The notes beneath the pieces are model-generated. The model had not been told where the DNA came from, ran no database searches, and worked only from the letters and a program-made list of their open reading frames with translations. Both the position numbers and the translations under genes were made by a program. This document shows positions 26,510 through 34,235 of a stretch of 53,047 bases of DNA, in pieces; position 1 is the stretch's first letter, and each line of letters opens with the position of its first letter. The DNA is from Pseudomonadota bacterium (GTDB lineage: Bacteria > Pseudomonadota > Gammaproteobacteria > Xanthomonadales > Xanthomonadaceae). The stretch covers positions 1 through 53,047 of the forward strand of contig JAEWBY010000082.1 in NCBI GenBank assembly GCA_023390905.1, read 5' to 3'.

Positions 26510-27610
26510 ATGTCGCTTGCCCAGCCGGTCCGTTTCGCGGCCCTCGCTCTTGCTGCAACCCTCTTCATCACCGGCTGCAAGCCCTCGCAGGACGCCCCAT
26601 CCAGCGCGACCGGGCCGAATGCCGCGTCCGGCGAGGCCGGCGACGGCGCGGCCAGGGTCGGCGCGGAGATCACCGGCGCGGGCGCATCCTTCATCTATCC
26701 GCTGATGGCGCGCTGGTCGAGCGACTACAACCGCAGCACCGGCGCGAAGATCAACTATCAATCCATCGGATCCGGCGGCGGCATCGCGCAGATCAAGGCG
26801 GGCACGGTGGACTTTGGTTCGTCGGACAAGCCGCTGTCTTCCGAGGAACTGGCACAGGCCGGTCTGGGCCAGTTTCCTTCGGTGATCGGTGGCGTGGTGC
26901 CGGTGGTCAATCTGCCGGGCATCGAATCGGGGCAGCTCAAGCTCAGCGGCCCGGTGCTGGCCGACATCTTCCTCGGCAAGATCAGCAGCTGGAACGACCC
27001 GGCGATCGCCGCGCTCAATCCGGGACTGCCGCTGCCGGCCGAGGAAATCCGCAGCGTCCATCGCTCCGATGGTTCGGGCACCACCTTCAACTTCGTCAAC
27101 TATCTCTCCAAGGTCAGCCCGGAGTGGAAGCAGAAGATTGGCGAAGGCACCTCCGTGAACTGGATCGGTGGCGTCGGCGGCAAGGGCAATGAAGGCGTGG
27201 CGGCCTACGTGCGCCAACTGAAGAATTCGATCGGGTACGTCGAACTGGCCTACGCCGAACAGAACAAGATGGCCTATGCGTCGCTGCAGAACGCGGCCGG
27301 CCAGTTCGTGCAGCCGACCGCCGACAGTTTCGCCGCCGCCGCAGCCAGTGCCGACTGGGCCTCGGCCAAGGATTTCAATCTGGTGATCACCAATGCACCG
27401 GGCGCGGACGCCTGGCCGATCACCGCGACCAACTTCATCCTCGTCTACAAGCAACCCAAGGACGCGGCGCGCGCGAAGAACACGCTGGAGTTCTTCAAGT
27501 GGGCCTACGCGCAGGGCAAGCCGCAGGCCGAACAACTGGACTACGTGCCGCTGCCGGCCGAACTGATCACCCAGGTCGAAGCCTACTGGGCCGCTGAAAT
27601 CAAGCTGTGA
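26510..27610 (+). CDS. pstS: Phosphate-binding lipoprotein PstS (second copy)
   Basis: 366 aa from ATG 26510, which has GGAG at 26499-26502; an ATG at 26477 lies in the promoter region and adds 11 unlikely residues. The signal peptide ends in the lipobox F-I-T-G-C, followed by a ~30-residue Ser/Ala/Gly linker before the binding domain (GAGASFIYPLMARWSSDY). Pocket motifs match the first PstS: IGSGGGIAQI, DFGSSDKPL, HRSDGSGTT. It is clearly paralogous but diverged, so not an assembly duplicate. It leads the pstCAB-phoU genes and is the likely partner of that transporter. Confidence 0.95.
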   Translation: MSLAQPVRFAALALAATLFITGCKPSQDAPSSATGPNAASGEAGDGAARVGAEITGAGASFIYPLMARWSSDYNRSTGAKINYQSIGSGGGIAQIKAGTVDFGSSDKPLSSEELAQAGLGQFPSVIGGVVPVVNLPGIESGQLKLSGPVLADIFLGKISSWNDPAIAALNPGLPLPAEEIRSVHRSDGSGTTFNFVNYLSKVSPEWKQKIGEGTSVNWIGGVGGKGNEGVAAYVRQLKNSIGYVELAYAEQNKMAYASLQNAAGQFVQPTADSFAAAAASADWASAKDFNLVITNAPGADAWPITATNFILVYKQPKDAARAKNTLEFFKWAYAQGKPQAEQLDYVPLPAELITQVEAYWAAEIKL

Positions 27611-27674
27611 GCCTAATCCGCGGAGCCCTCGCCGGCTCCGTTCCTTCCTTCGACGGTCCGGACCATCCGATCGC

Positions 27675-28646
27675 ATGAGCGCCACCGCCCTTCCCCTCTC
27701 CACCGTCGACCAGCGCACCGCACGCGATGCGCGCGCCGATCGCCTGTTCCGCTGGACGCTGACCGCGGCCGGCCTGTTCGTGCTCATTTCGCTGATCGGT
27801 GCGGCGCTGTCGATGCTGTGGGGCGGACGCGAAGCGTTGCAGACCTTCGGCCTGGGCTTCTTCACCAGCACCGAATGGAACGTAGGCACGCGCGAGTTCG
27901 GCGCGCTCGTGCCGATCTACGGCACGCTGGTCAGCGCGACCATCGCGATGGTGATCGCGGTCCCGGTCAGTTTCGGCATCGCCCTGTTCCTCACCGAAGT
28001 GGCGCCGGCCTGGATGCGCGGGCCGGTCGGCATGGCGATCGAACTGCTCGCCGGCATTCCGTCGATCATCTACGGCATGTGGGGCCTGTTCGTGCTCGCC
28101 CCGCAACTGAGTGAACACGTGTATCCGTGGATCGACGAGAACCTCGGCCGCATTCCGGGCATCGGCCTGTTGTTCTCCGGCCCGCCGCTCGGCATCGGCA
28201 TGCTCACCGCCGGCCTGGTGCTGGCGATCATGGTCATTCCGTTCGTCTCTTCGGTGATGCGCGAGGTCTTCCTCACCGTGCCGGGCCGGCTGAAGGAATC
28301 GGCCTACGCACTGGGCTCCACGCGCTGGGAAGTCATGTGGGACATCGTGCTGCCGTATACGCGTTCGGCCGTCATCGGCGGCGTGTTCCTCGGCCTGGGG
28401 CGCGCGCTCGGCGAAACGATGGCGGTCACCTTCGTGATCGGCAACGCCTACGCCATCAGCGCCGCGCTGCTCGAACCGGGCACCTCGATCGCCGCGACCA
28501 TCGCCAACGAATTCGCCGAAGCCACCGATCCCCTGCATCGCGGTTCGCTGCTGCTGCTCGGCTTCACCCTGTTCCTGCTGACCTTCATCGTGCTCGCCGC
28601 CGCGCGCCTGATGCTGCGCCAGCTCTCCAAGCGCGAGGGCAACTGA
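27675..28646 (+). CDS. pstC: Phosphate ABC transporter permease PstC
   Basis: 323 aa, six hydrophobic segments. The EAA loop region (SAYALGSTRWEVMWDIVLP) contacts PstB. GIALFLTEVAP and GLGRALGETMAVTFVIGN are typical. It forms the inner-membrane channel with PstA. Starts 64 bp after the lipid-anchored PstS; the pstA start follows the stop by one base. Confidence 0.97.
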   Translation: MSATALPLSTVDQRTARDARADRLFRWTLTAAGLFVLISLIGAALSMLWGGREALQTFGLGFFTSTEWNVGTREFGALVPIYGTLVSATIAMVIAVPVSFGIALFLTEVAPAWMRGPVGMAIELLAGIPSIIYGMWGLFVLAPQLSEHVYPWIDENLGRIPGIGLLFSGPPLGIGMLTAGLVLAIMVIPFVSSVMREVFLTVPGRLKESAYALGSTRWEVMWDIVLPYTRSAVIGGVFLGLGRALGETMAVTFVIGNAYAISAALLEPGTSIAATIANEFAEATDPLHRGSLLLLGFTLFLLTFIVLAAARLMLRQLSKREGN

Positions 28647-28647
28647 G

Positions 28648-29499
28648 ATGTCCGCTTCGCTGTATACCTGGCGCCGGATCAAGAACGTCGTCGCGCTGAC
28701 GCTGTCGATCGCCGCGGCGGTGTTCGGGCTGATGTGGCTGGTGTGGATCCTGTGGACCACGATCACCAAGGGCCTGGGCAGCCTCAACCTGGATCTGTTC
28801 ACCATGATGACCCCGCCGCCGAATGAACCCGGCGGACTGCTCAATGCGATCTTCGGCAGCGTGGTGATCAGCCTGCTCGCCATCGTGCTGGGCACGCCGA
28901 TCGGCATCGCCGCCGGCACCTATCTGGCCGAATACGCCAACAAGCACTGGCTCGGCGAAACCATCCGCTTCGTCAACGACATCCTGCTGTCGGCGCCTTC
29001 GATCGTGCTCGGCCTTTTCATCTACACCGTGATGGTGGCGCAGATGGGCCACTGGTCCGGACTGGCCGGCGCGGTGGCGCTGGCGTTCATCGCGCTGCCG
29101 GTGATCGTGCGCACCACCGATGAAATGCTGCGGCTGGTGCCGCAGCAGATGCGCGAGGCCGCGCTGTCGCTCGGCGTGCCGCAATGGAAGGTCACCGTGC
29201 AGGTGCTGCTGCGATCGGCGCTGCCCGGCGTGGTGACCGGCGTGCTGCTGGCGCTGGCCCGCATCAGCGGCGAAACCGCGCCGCTGCTGTTCACCGCCTT
29301 CAACAACCAGTTCTGGAGTACCGACCTGATGCAGCCGATGGCCAACCTGCCGATGGTCATCTACCAGTACGCGATGAGCCCGTACGACTCGTGGAATTCG
29401 CTGGCTTGGGCCGGCGCCTTCCTGGTCACCGTGCTCGTGCTGCTGCTCAGCCTGTTGGCCCGCACCATCCTCCTGCGAAACAAGGTGACCCATGAATGA
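28648..29499 (+). CDS. pstA: Phosphate ABC transporter permease PstA
   Basis: 283 aa, polytopic. The EAA loop is EAALSLGVPQWKVTVQVLLR, and LARISGETAPLLFTA is diagnostic for PstA. It is cotranscribed with pstC, from which it is separated by one base, and overlaps pstB by eight bases. Confidence 0.97.
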   Translation: MSASLYTWRRIKNVVALTLSIAAAVFGLMWLVWILWTTITKGLGSLNLDLFTMMTPPPNEPGGLLNAIFGSVVISLLAIVLGTPIGIAAGTYLAEYANKHWLGETIRFVNDILLSAPSIVLGLFIYTVMVAQMGHWSGLAGAVALAFIALPVIVRTTDEMLRLVPQQMREAALSLGVPQWKVTVQVLLRSALPGVVTGVLLALARISGETAPLLFTAFNNQFWSTDLMQPMANLPMVIYQYAMSPYDSWNSLAWAGAFLVTVLVLLLSLLARTILLRNKVTHE

Positions 29500-30310
29500 C
29501 GTGGCCCGTATCTCGGTCGCGACCCCGACGCGCGAAATCGACGCCGCCGCCGCCGCGCGGGTGAAACTGGCCGCGCGCAATCTCGATTTCTACTACGGCA
29601 ATTTCCACGCGCTGAAGAACATCAACCTGGAGATCCCGGAGAAGCAGGTCACCGCGTTGATCGGGCCTTCGGGGTGCGGCAAATCGACCCTGCTGCGCAT
29701 CTTCAACCGCATCTATTCGCTGTACCCGAAGCTGGAAGCGCGCGGCGAGGTGCTGCTCGACGGGCAGAACATCCTCGATGCGAAGTTCCCGATGAACCGC
29801 CTGCGCAGCAAGGTGGGCATGGTGTTCCAGAAGCCGGTGCCGTTCCCGATGACGATCTACGAGAACGTCGCCTATGGCATCCGCCATCACGAACGCATCG
29901 GCAAGGCGGACATGGACGTGCGCGTGGAACAGGCATTGCGCCAGGCCGCGCTCTGGGATGAAGCCAAGGACAAATTGAAGCAGAGCGCGCTGGGCCTGTC
30001 GGGCGGACAGCAGCAGCGCCTGTGCATCGCGCGCGCGGTCGCATTGCGGCCGGACGTCATCCTGCTCGACGAGCCCACTTCGGCGCTGGATCCCATTTCC
30101 ACCAGCAAGATCGAGCAGCTGATCGAAGAACTGAAGCAGGACTACACGATCGCGATCGTCACCCACAACATGCAGCAGGCCGCGCGCGTGTCCGACTACA
30201 CCGCCTTCATGTACCTGGGCGAACTGATCGAGCACGACGTCACCTCGACCATCTTCTCCAAACCCGCCAGGCAGCAGACCGAGGATTACATCACCGGACG
30301 TTTTGGTTGA
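29492..30310 (+). CDS. pstB: Phosphate ABC transporter ATPase PstB
   Basis: 272 aa with a ~25-residue N-terminal extension before the ATPase core. Walker A GPSGCGKST (58-66), signature LSGGQQQR, Walker B VILLDEPTSAL and the H-loop THNMQQA are intact. FYYGNFHALKNI and MVFQKPVPFPMTIYENV are specific to PstB. It powers PstCA. The ATG overlaps pstA. Confidence 0.97.
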   Translation: MNDVARISVATPTREIDAAAAARVKLAARNLDFYYGNFHALKNINLEIPEKQVTALIGPSGCGKSTLLRIFNRIYSLYPKLEARGEVLLDGQNILDAKFPMNRLRSKVGMVFQKPVPFPMTIYENVAYGIRHHERIGKADMDVRVEQALRQAALWDEAKDKLKQSALGLSGGQQQRLCIARAVALRPDVILLDEPTSALDPISTSKIEQLIEELKQDYTIAIVTHNMQQAARVSDYTAFMYLGELIEHDVTSTIFSKPARQQTEDYITGRFG

Positions 30311-30332
30311 AACGTCCCGCGGGATCGGGGCA

Positions 30333-30407
30333 GACGGGATTCGGGATTCGCCAGAGCCCTGCCCGCGCACCCTTCCCGCACTTCCTCTTCCAATCCCGAA
30401 TCCCGTC
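30333..30407. repeat. Perfect 16-bp inverted repeat between pstB and phoU
   Basis: GACGGGATTCGGGATT (30333-30348) and its exact reverse complement (30392-30407) enclose a 43-nt loop; further CCCGAATCCC units continue to 30420. It is a heptad-type element and would form a strong mRNA hairpin just before phoU. Confidence 0.85.
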
Positions 30408-30425
30408 TCCCGAATCCCGGCCCCT

Positions 30426-31136
30426 ATGAATACCCATCCCCACGAGCATATTGTGAAGAGCTACGACGAAGAACAGCGCCGGCTGGTAGCCGAAATCGTG
30501 CACATGGGCGAGATCGCCGTGGCGCAGCTCGAAGCGGCGCTGGATGTGATCGATCGCCGCGACGATCGCGCCGCGCAGCGGATCGTGGCCAACGATGAGG
30601 CCATCGACGCGCTGGAGCAGCGCATCAGCCACGACGTGATGCACCTGGCCCTGCGCGGCCCGATGGCGCGCGACCTGCGCGAAATCCTCGCCGGCCTGCG
30701 CATCCCCGCCGACATCGAGCGCATCGGTGACTACGCGGCCAACGTCGCCAAGCGTTCCATCGCGCTCAACGTCTCGCCGCCGATGCCGCAGATCGCGGGC
30801 CTGCGCGCGCTCGGCAAGCTGGCCGTGCAGCAGGTGCGCGACGTGCTGGCGGCGTATCAGCACAACGATGACGCCCACGCGCTGCAGGTCCGCGAACGCG
30901 ACGCCGAACTCGATGCACTGTACACCGCGCTGTTCCGCGAGCTGCTGACCTACATGATGGAGGATCCGCGCAACATCACCCCATGCACGCATCTGCTGTT
31001 CATGGCCAAGAACCTGGAGCGCATCGGCGACCACGCAACCAATATCGCCGAGAACGTGTGGTTCCTGATCCACGGCGACCAGCCGCTGCCGGCGCGCGAC
31101 AAGCGCGACGAAACCAGTACGACCGGCTCGCTGTAG
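30426..31136 (+). CDS. phoU: Phosphate signalling protein PhoU
   Basis: 236 aa from ATG 30426 (MNTHPHEHIVKSYDEEQRR). Two tandem three-helix PhoU domains with E/DxxxD metal motifs: DDRAAQRIVANDEAIDALEQ and ERDAELDALYTALFREL. ERIGDYAANVAKR and ERIGDHATNIAENV are the duplicated signatures. PhoU damps PhoR-PhoB signalling through PstSCAB. No Shine-Dalgarno is evident and the heptad hairpin lies directly upstream, so its level may be set apart from pstB. Confidence 0.96.
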   Translation: MNTHPHEHIVKSYDEEQRRLVAEIVHMGEIAVAQLEAALDVIDRRDDRAAQRIVANDEAIDALEQRISHDVMHLALRGPMARDLREILAGLRIPADIERIGDYAANVAKRSIALNVSPPMPQIAGLRALGKLAVQQVRDVLAAYQHNDDAHALQVRERDAELDALYTALFRELLTYMMEDPRNITPCTHLLFMAKNLERIGDHATNIAENVWFLIHGDQPLPARDKRDETSTTGSL

Positions 31137-31152
31137 ACGGATCCCGGGGTCT

Positions 31153-31173
31153 GGGCCGGGCGCGCCCCGGCCC
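31153..31173 (+). terminator. GC hairpin after phoU without a T tract
   Basis: GGGCCGGG-CGCGC-CCCGGCCC, a perfect 8-bp stem 17 bp after the phoU stop. It lacks a T run, so it may be an RNA-stability or Rho-linked 3' end rather than an intrinsic terminator. Confidence 0.45.
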
Positions 31174-31251
31174 CACGAATCCCTAACGATCGCCGTTTAC
31201 ACTGCGCTTCCCCCGCCGTGCGCCCGTCGCACACCTACCGGAGAGAACGCA

Positions 31252-31632
31252 ATGAGCAAGTCCCACACGCCCGCCGTCGTCGTCAGCACCGTGCTTGCCA
31301 GCGGCATCGCCCTGGCCGGATCCGCGTTTGCCATGCAGCCTCTTGCACAGGGGTATCTGCTCGCCGCGCAGGACGCCAAGACCGCCGACGCGAAGGCGGC
31401 CGACGCCAAGGGTGAAGAAGGCAAGTGCGGCCTCGCCAAGGCCGACACCGACAAGGACGGGAAGATCTCGAAGGCCGAATTCGATGCCGCGCATCCGGAC
31501 AAGGCCGATCGGTTCGCCGCGATGGACGCGGACAAGGACGGCTTCATCGATGCCACCGAAGCCAAGGCGCACAAGGAAGGCAAGTGCGGCGAAGGCAAAT
31601 GCGGTGAGGGCAAGTGCGGCGGATCGGCCTGA
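31252..31632 (+). CDS. Secreted EF-hand precursor peptide with four EGKCG motifs (HvfA-like)
   Basis: 126 aa. A signal peptide runs to about A27 (GSAFA-MQPL). LAQGYLLA follows, a segment seen in HvfA-type precursors. EGKCG occurs at 56-60, 109-113, 114-118 and 119-123; the last three are contiguous at the C-terminus. Two canonical 12-residue EF-hand loops lie between: DTDKDGKISKAE (65-76) and DADKDGFIDATE (92-103). EGKCG is the unit modified by MNIO enzymes in HvfA peptides (cysteine to oxazolone-thioamide, giving copper chelation). The next two genes encode the expected MNIO and partner. The combination with EF-hands is unusual. GGAGAG precedes the ATG. Copper binding is inferred from the family. 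Confidence 0.85.
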   Translation: MSKSHTPAVVVSTVLASGIALAGSAFAMQPLAQGYLLAAQDAKTADAKAADAKGEEGKCGLAKADTDKDGKISKAEFDAAHPDKADRFAAMDADKDGFIDATEAKAHKEGKCGEGKCGEGKCGGSA

Positions 31633-31649
31633 TCCCCACGCACTGAGGC

Positions 31650-31671
31650 GCACGCTCCGCAAGGAGCGTGC
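31650..31671 (+). promoter_or_regulatory. Intercistronic hairpin between precursor and MNIO genes
   Basis: GCACGCTCC-GCAA-GGAGCGTGC: a perfect 9-bp stem with a GNRA tetraloop, 17 bp after the precursor stop and ending 9 bp before the MNIO ATG. There is no T tract. It could stabilise the precursor mRNA or reduce translation of the enzyme. Confidence 0.65.
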
Positions 31672-31680
31672 GTCGCTTCG

Positions 31681-32532
31681 ATGCCCATCGTTCCCGCTCC
31701 CGCCTCGGCCGGACTCGGCCTGCGCCGCGCCCTCATCGATCAATTGCTGGATGCGCCCGCCGGTGCGTTCGATTTTCTCGAATGCGCACCGGACAACTGG
31801 ATCGGCGTCGGCGGCCGCCTGGGCGAGTCGCTGCAGGCGCTGAGCGCGCGCCATCCGCTGACCTGCCACGGCCTGTCGCTTTCGCTCGGCGGGGTGGCGC
31901 CACTGGACGATACCTTCATCGCGCGCACGCGCCAGTTTCTCGATCGGCATCACGTCGGGCTGTACAGCGAACACCTGAGCTACTGCGCCGATGACGGCCA
32001 TCTCTACGATCTGATGCCGCTGCCGTTCACCGAAGAAGCGATCACCCACGTGGCCGCGCGCATCGGCAAGGTGCAGGACGCGCTCGGCCGGCGCATCGCG
32101 GTGGAAAACGTGTCGTACTACGCCGCGCCGCACCAGGCGATGAGCGAAGCCGATTTCATCACCGCCGTGATCGAGGAAGCCGATTGCGATCTGCTTCTCG
32201 ACGTCAACAACATCCACGTCAACGCCGTCAACCACGAGTACGACGCGGTGGAATTCCTGCGGCGGATGCCGTCATCGCGCATCGTGTCCTACCATGTCGC
32301 CGGTCATTACGATGAAGCCGACGACCTGAAGATCGACACGCACGGCGCACGCGTCAAGGACAGCGTCTGGGATCTGCTGGCACTGGCCTATCGGGTGCAC
32401 GGCGTGCGCCCCACCCTGCTGGAGCGCGACTTCAATTTCCCGCCACTGCCGGAACTGCTCGCGGAGCTGGATTGCATCCGCCGCGCGCAGGCCGATGCGG
32501 CGGTGACGACACGCGAACATGTCCGCGCCTGA
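31681..32532 (+). CDS. DUF692 multinuclear non-haem iron oxidase (MNIO; MbnB/HvfB/BufB type)
   Basis: 283 aa, TIM-barrel family of peptide-modifying enzymes. Candidate metal-binding motifs are FLECAPDNW (E34), CHGLSLSLGG (H63), YSEHLSY (E97, H98), VENVSYY (E142, N143), LLDVNNIHVN (D174, N176, N177), YHVAGH (H205, H209) and IDTHG (H221). MNIOs convert cysteines to oxazolone or thiazole-type groups. It lies between a Cys-rich secreted precursor and a DUF2063 partner, the standard cluster order. The product is therefore likely the enzyme that modifies the EGKCG cysteines in the cytoplasm before export. The exact chemistry is not readable. Confidence 0.92.
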   Translation: MPIVPAPASAGLGLRRALIDQLLDAPAGAFDFLECAPDNWIGVGGRLGESLQALSARHPLTCHGLSLSLGGVAPLDDTFIARTRQFLDRHHVGLYSEHLSYCADDGHLYDLMPLPFTEEAITHVAARIGKVQDALGRRIAVENVSYYAAPHQAMSEADFITAVIEEADCDLLLDVNNIHVNAVNHEYDAVEFLRRMPSSRIVSYHVAGHYDEADDLKIDTHGARVKDSVWDLLALAYRVHGVRPTLLERDFNFPPLPELLAELDCIRRAQADAAVTTREHVRA

Positions 32533-33277
32533 TCGTCTGCGCGAACAGCAGTTCGCGTTCGCGCGGCACCTGCGCGATCCCGCCTCGTTTCCCGCGCCGG
32601 AGGGCATCGAGGACAGGCGCATGGCGATCTATCGCGATCTGTTCTTCAACAACATCGCCAACCTGCTCGCCGGCAATTTCCCCGTGATCCACAGGACGCT
32701 GGGCGAGGATCGCTGGCGCGCCCTCGTGCGCCGCTTCCAGGCCGAACATCGCAGCCGCACGCCGCTGTTCCCGGAAATCGGCCGCGAGTTCATCCGGTTT
32801 CTCCAGGAGTCCGGACCGGATGCGGCCTCGCCGCCGTGGCTGGCCGAACTGGCGCACTACGAATGGGTGGAACTGGCCCTGCAGATCGCGGACGCACCAC
32901 TGCCGCCACATGATCCGCACGGCGATCTCGAACACGGCATTCCACTGGCTTCGCCGCTTGCCTGGGCGCTCGCATACGCATGGCCGGTGACACATATCGG
33001 GCCGGATCTTCAGCCGCTCGAGCCGCCCTCCACGCCGACCCTGTTGCTGGTCCGGCGCGATGCCAACCATGCGATCCGTTTCGCCGCGATCTCGCCGCTG
33101 GTGTTCCGTCTGTTCGAACTGCTGGGTGAAGCACGCTGGACCGGCGCGGAGTTGGCGAGCCAGCTTGCGCGGGAAGCCGGCCTTGCCGACGACGCGTCTT
33201 TCCATGCGCAGGCACGGGCCATGCTGGCGCGCATGCGCGAGGAAGGCAGCGTCCTCGGCACCGCGACCACCGGCTGA
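32519..33277 (+). CDS. DUF2063 partner protein (MbnC/HvfC/BufC type)
   Basis: 252 aa. The N-terminal DUF2063 domain is recognisable from LREQQFAFARHLRDP, RRMAIYRDLFFNNIANLLAGNFPVI and RHRTL-like RTLGEDRWRALVRRF, and ELAHYEWVELAL. The C-terminal ~100 residues form a winged-helix-like region (ISPLVFRLFELLGE...). In MNIO systems this protein binds the precursor and presents it to the enzyme. The ATG overlaps the MNIO gene by 14 bp, implying coupled, near-equal synthesis. No DoxX-like membrane gene (HvfD) follows; the next gene is rnt. Confidence 0.88.
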   Translation: MSAPDRLREQQFAFARHLRDPASFPAPEGIEDRRMAIYRDLFFNNIANLLAGNFPVIHRTLGEDRWRALVRRFQAEHRSRTPLFPEIGREFIRFLQESGPDAASPPWLAELAHYEWVELALQIADAPLPPHDPHGDLEHGIPLASPLAWALAYAWPVTHIGPDLQPLEPPSTPTLLLVRRDANHAIRFAAISPLVFRLFELLGEARWTGAELASQLAREAGLADDASFHAQARAMLARMREEGSVLGTATTG

Positions 33278-33360
33278 ACCCGCTCGCGCAACGCGTGCGG
33301 ACGCGGCGGCGTTCATCCCGCGCTCCGGCCCGCGATGGCCGCCTCTGCTAATCTGATCGC

Positions 33361-33987
33361 ATGAACGATGCCGCCGAACTTCCCGCAACCAGCCCGATGG
33401 CGCGCCGTTTCCGCGGTTACCTGCCGGTGGTGGTGGACGTGGAAACCGGCGGCTTCGACTGGAACCGCCATGCGCTGCTGGAAATCGCGGCGGTGCCGAT
33501 CGACATCGACGAGAACGGGCTGTTCATTCCGGGCCAGACGGTCAGCGCGCATCTGCATCCGGCGCCGGGGATGGCGATCGATCCGAAGTCGCTGGAAGTC
33601 ACCGGCATCGTGCTCGATCACCCCTTCCGATTCGCCAAGCCCGAACGCGAAGCCCTCGATCACGTATTCGCGCCGGTGCGCGCAGCGGTGAAGCGGCACG
33701 GCTGCCAGCGCGCGATTCTGGTCGGACACAACGCGCATTTCGATCTCAACTTCCTCAACGCGGCGGTCAACCGCGTCGGCCACAAGCGCAATCCGTTCCA
33801 TCCTTTCAGCGTGTTCGACACCGTCACGCTGGCAGGCGTCGCCTATGGCCAGACCGTACTCGCGCGCGCGATGCAGGCCGCCGGGTTCGACTGGAGCGCG
33901 GAGGACGCCCACTCGGCCGTTTACGACGCCGAACAGACCGCGCGCCTGTTCTGCAAGATTGCCAATGCGTGGCCGTCGCCGCTGTAA
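33361..33987 (+). CDS. rnt: Ribonuclease T
   Basis: A DEDD exoribonuclease that trims 3' ends of tRNA, 5S and 23S rRNA. 208 aa. ExoI VVDVETGGFD, ExoII GHNAHFDLNFL and ExoIII HSAVYDAEQTARL carry the acidic catalytic residues. Starts 83 bp after the DUF2063 gene with no clear functional link to it. ATG 33361 is chosen because MARRFRGYLPVVV follows as expected. Confidence 0.96.
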   Translation: MNDAAELPATSPMARRFRGYLPVVVDVETGGFDWNRHALLEIAAVPIDIDENGLFIPGQTVSAHLHPAPGMAIDPKSLEVTGIVLDHPFRFAKPEREALDHVFAPVRAAVKRHGCQRAILVGHNAHFDLNFLNAAVNRVGHKRNPFHPFSVFDTVTLAGVAYGQTVLARAMQAAGFDWSAEDAHSAVYDAEQTARLFCKIANAWPSPL

Positions 33988-34235
33988 GCAGTGGGCTGAC
34001 CTCACGATTGATCGCGAGGCGAACTGGTCGCCGCGCCTACGCGGATGCCATCCAGGCCAATGAGCGCGCGCGTGCGCGCCATCGCTGTACGCATTGCAGG
34101 AGCAGCTTCAACTCCGACATCGGATCAACCGTGCCTGCGTCGCCATCCGCGAAACAGAAGGCCCACGTTCCTGCTCGAGCCGAGCCCATCCCGGCTACTC
34201 TTCCCGGTTCCGATCAGCCGTGCTTCTCGCGCCCT
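33988..34235. other. 248-bp rnt-peptidase gap
   Basis: Convergent gap. Only a degenerate REP-like stretch (TTGCAGGAGCAGCTTCAACT, about 34094-34113) is recognisable; no gene and no clear terminator. Confidence 0.4.

Noticed and set aside
25037..27610. Duplicated pstS as an assembly artefact
   Set aside because: The copies are clearly diverged and have different signal peptides (one with a lipobox).
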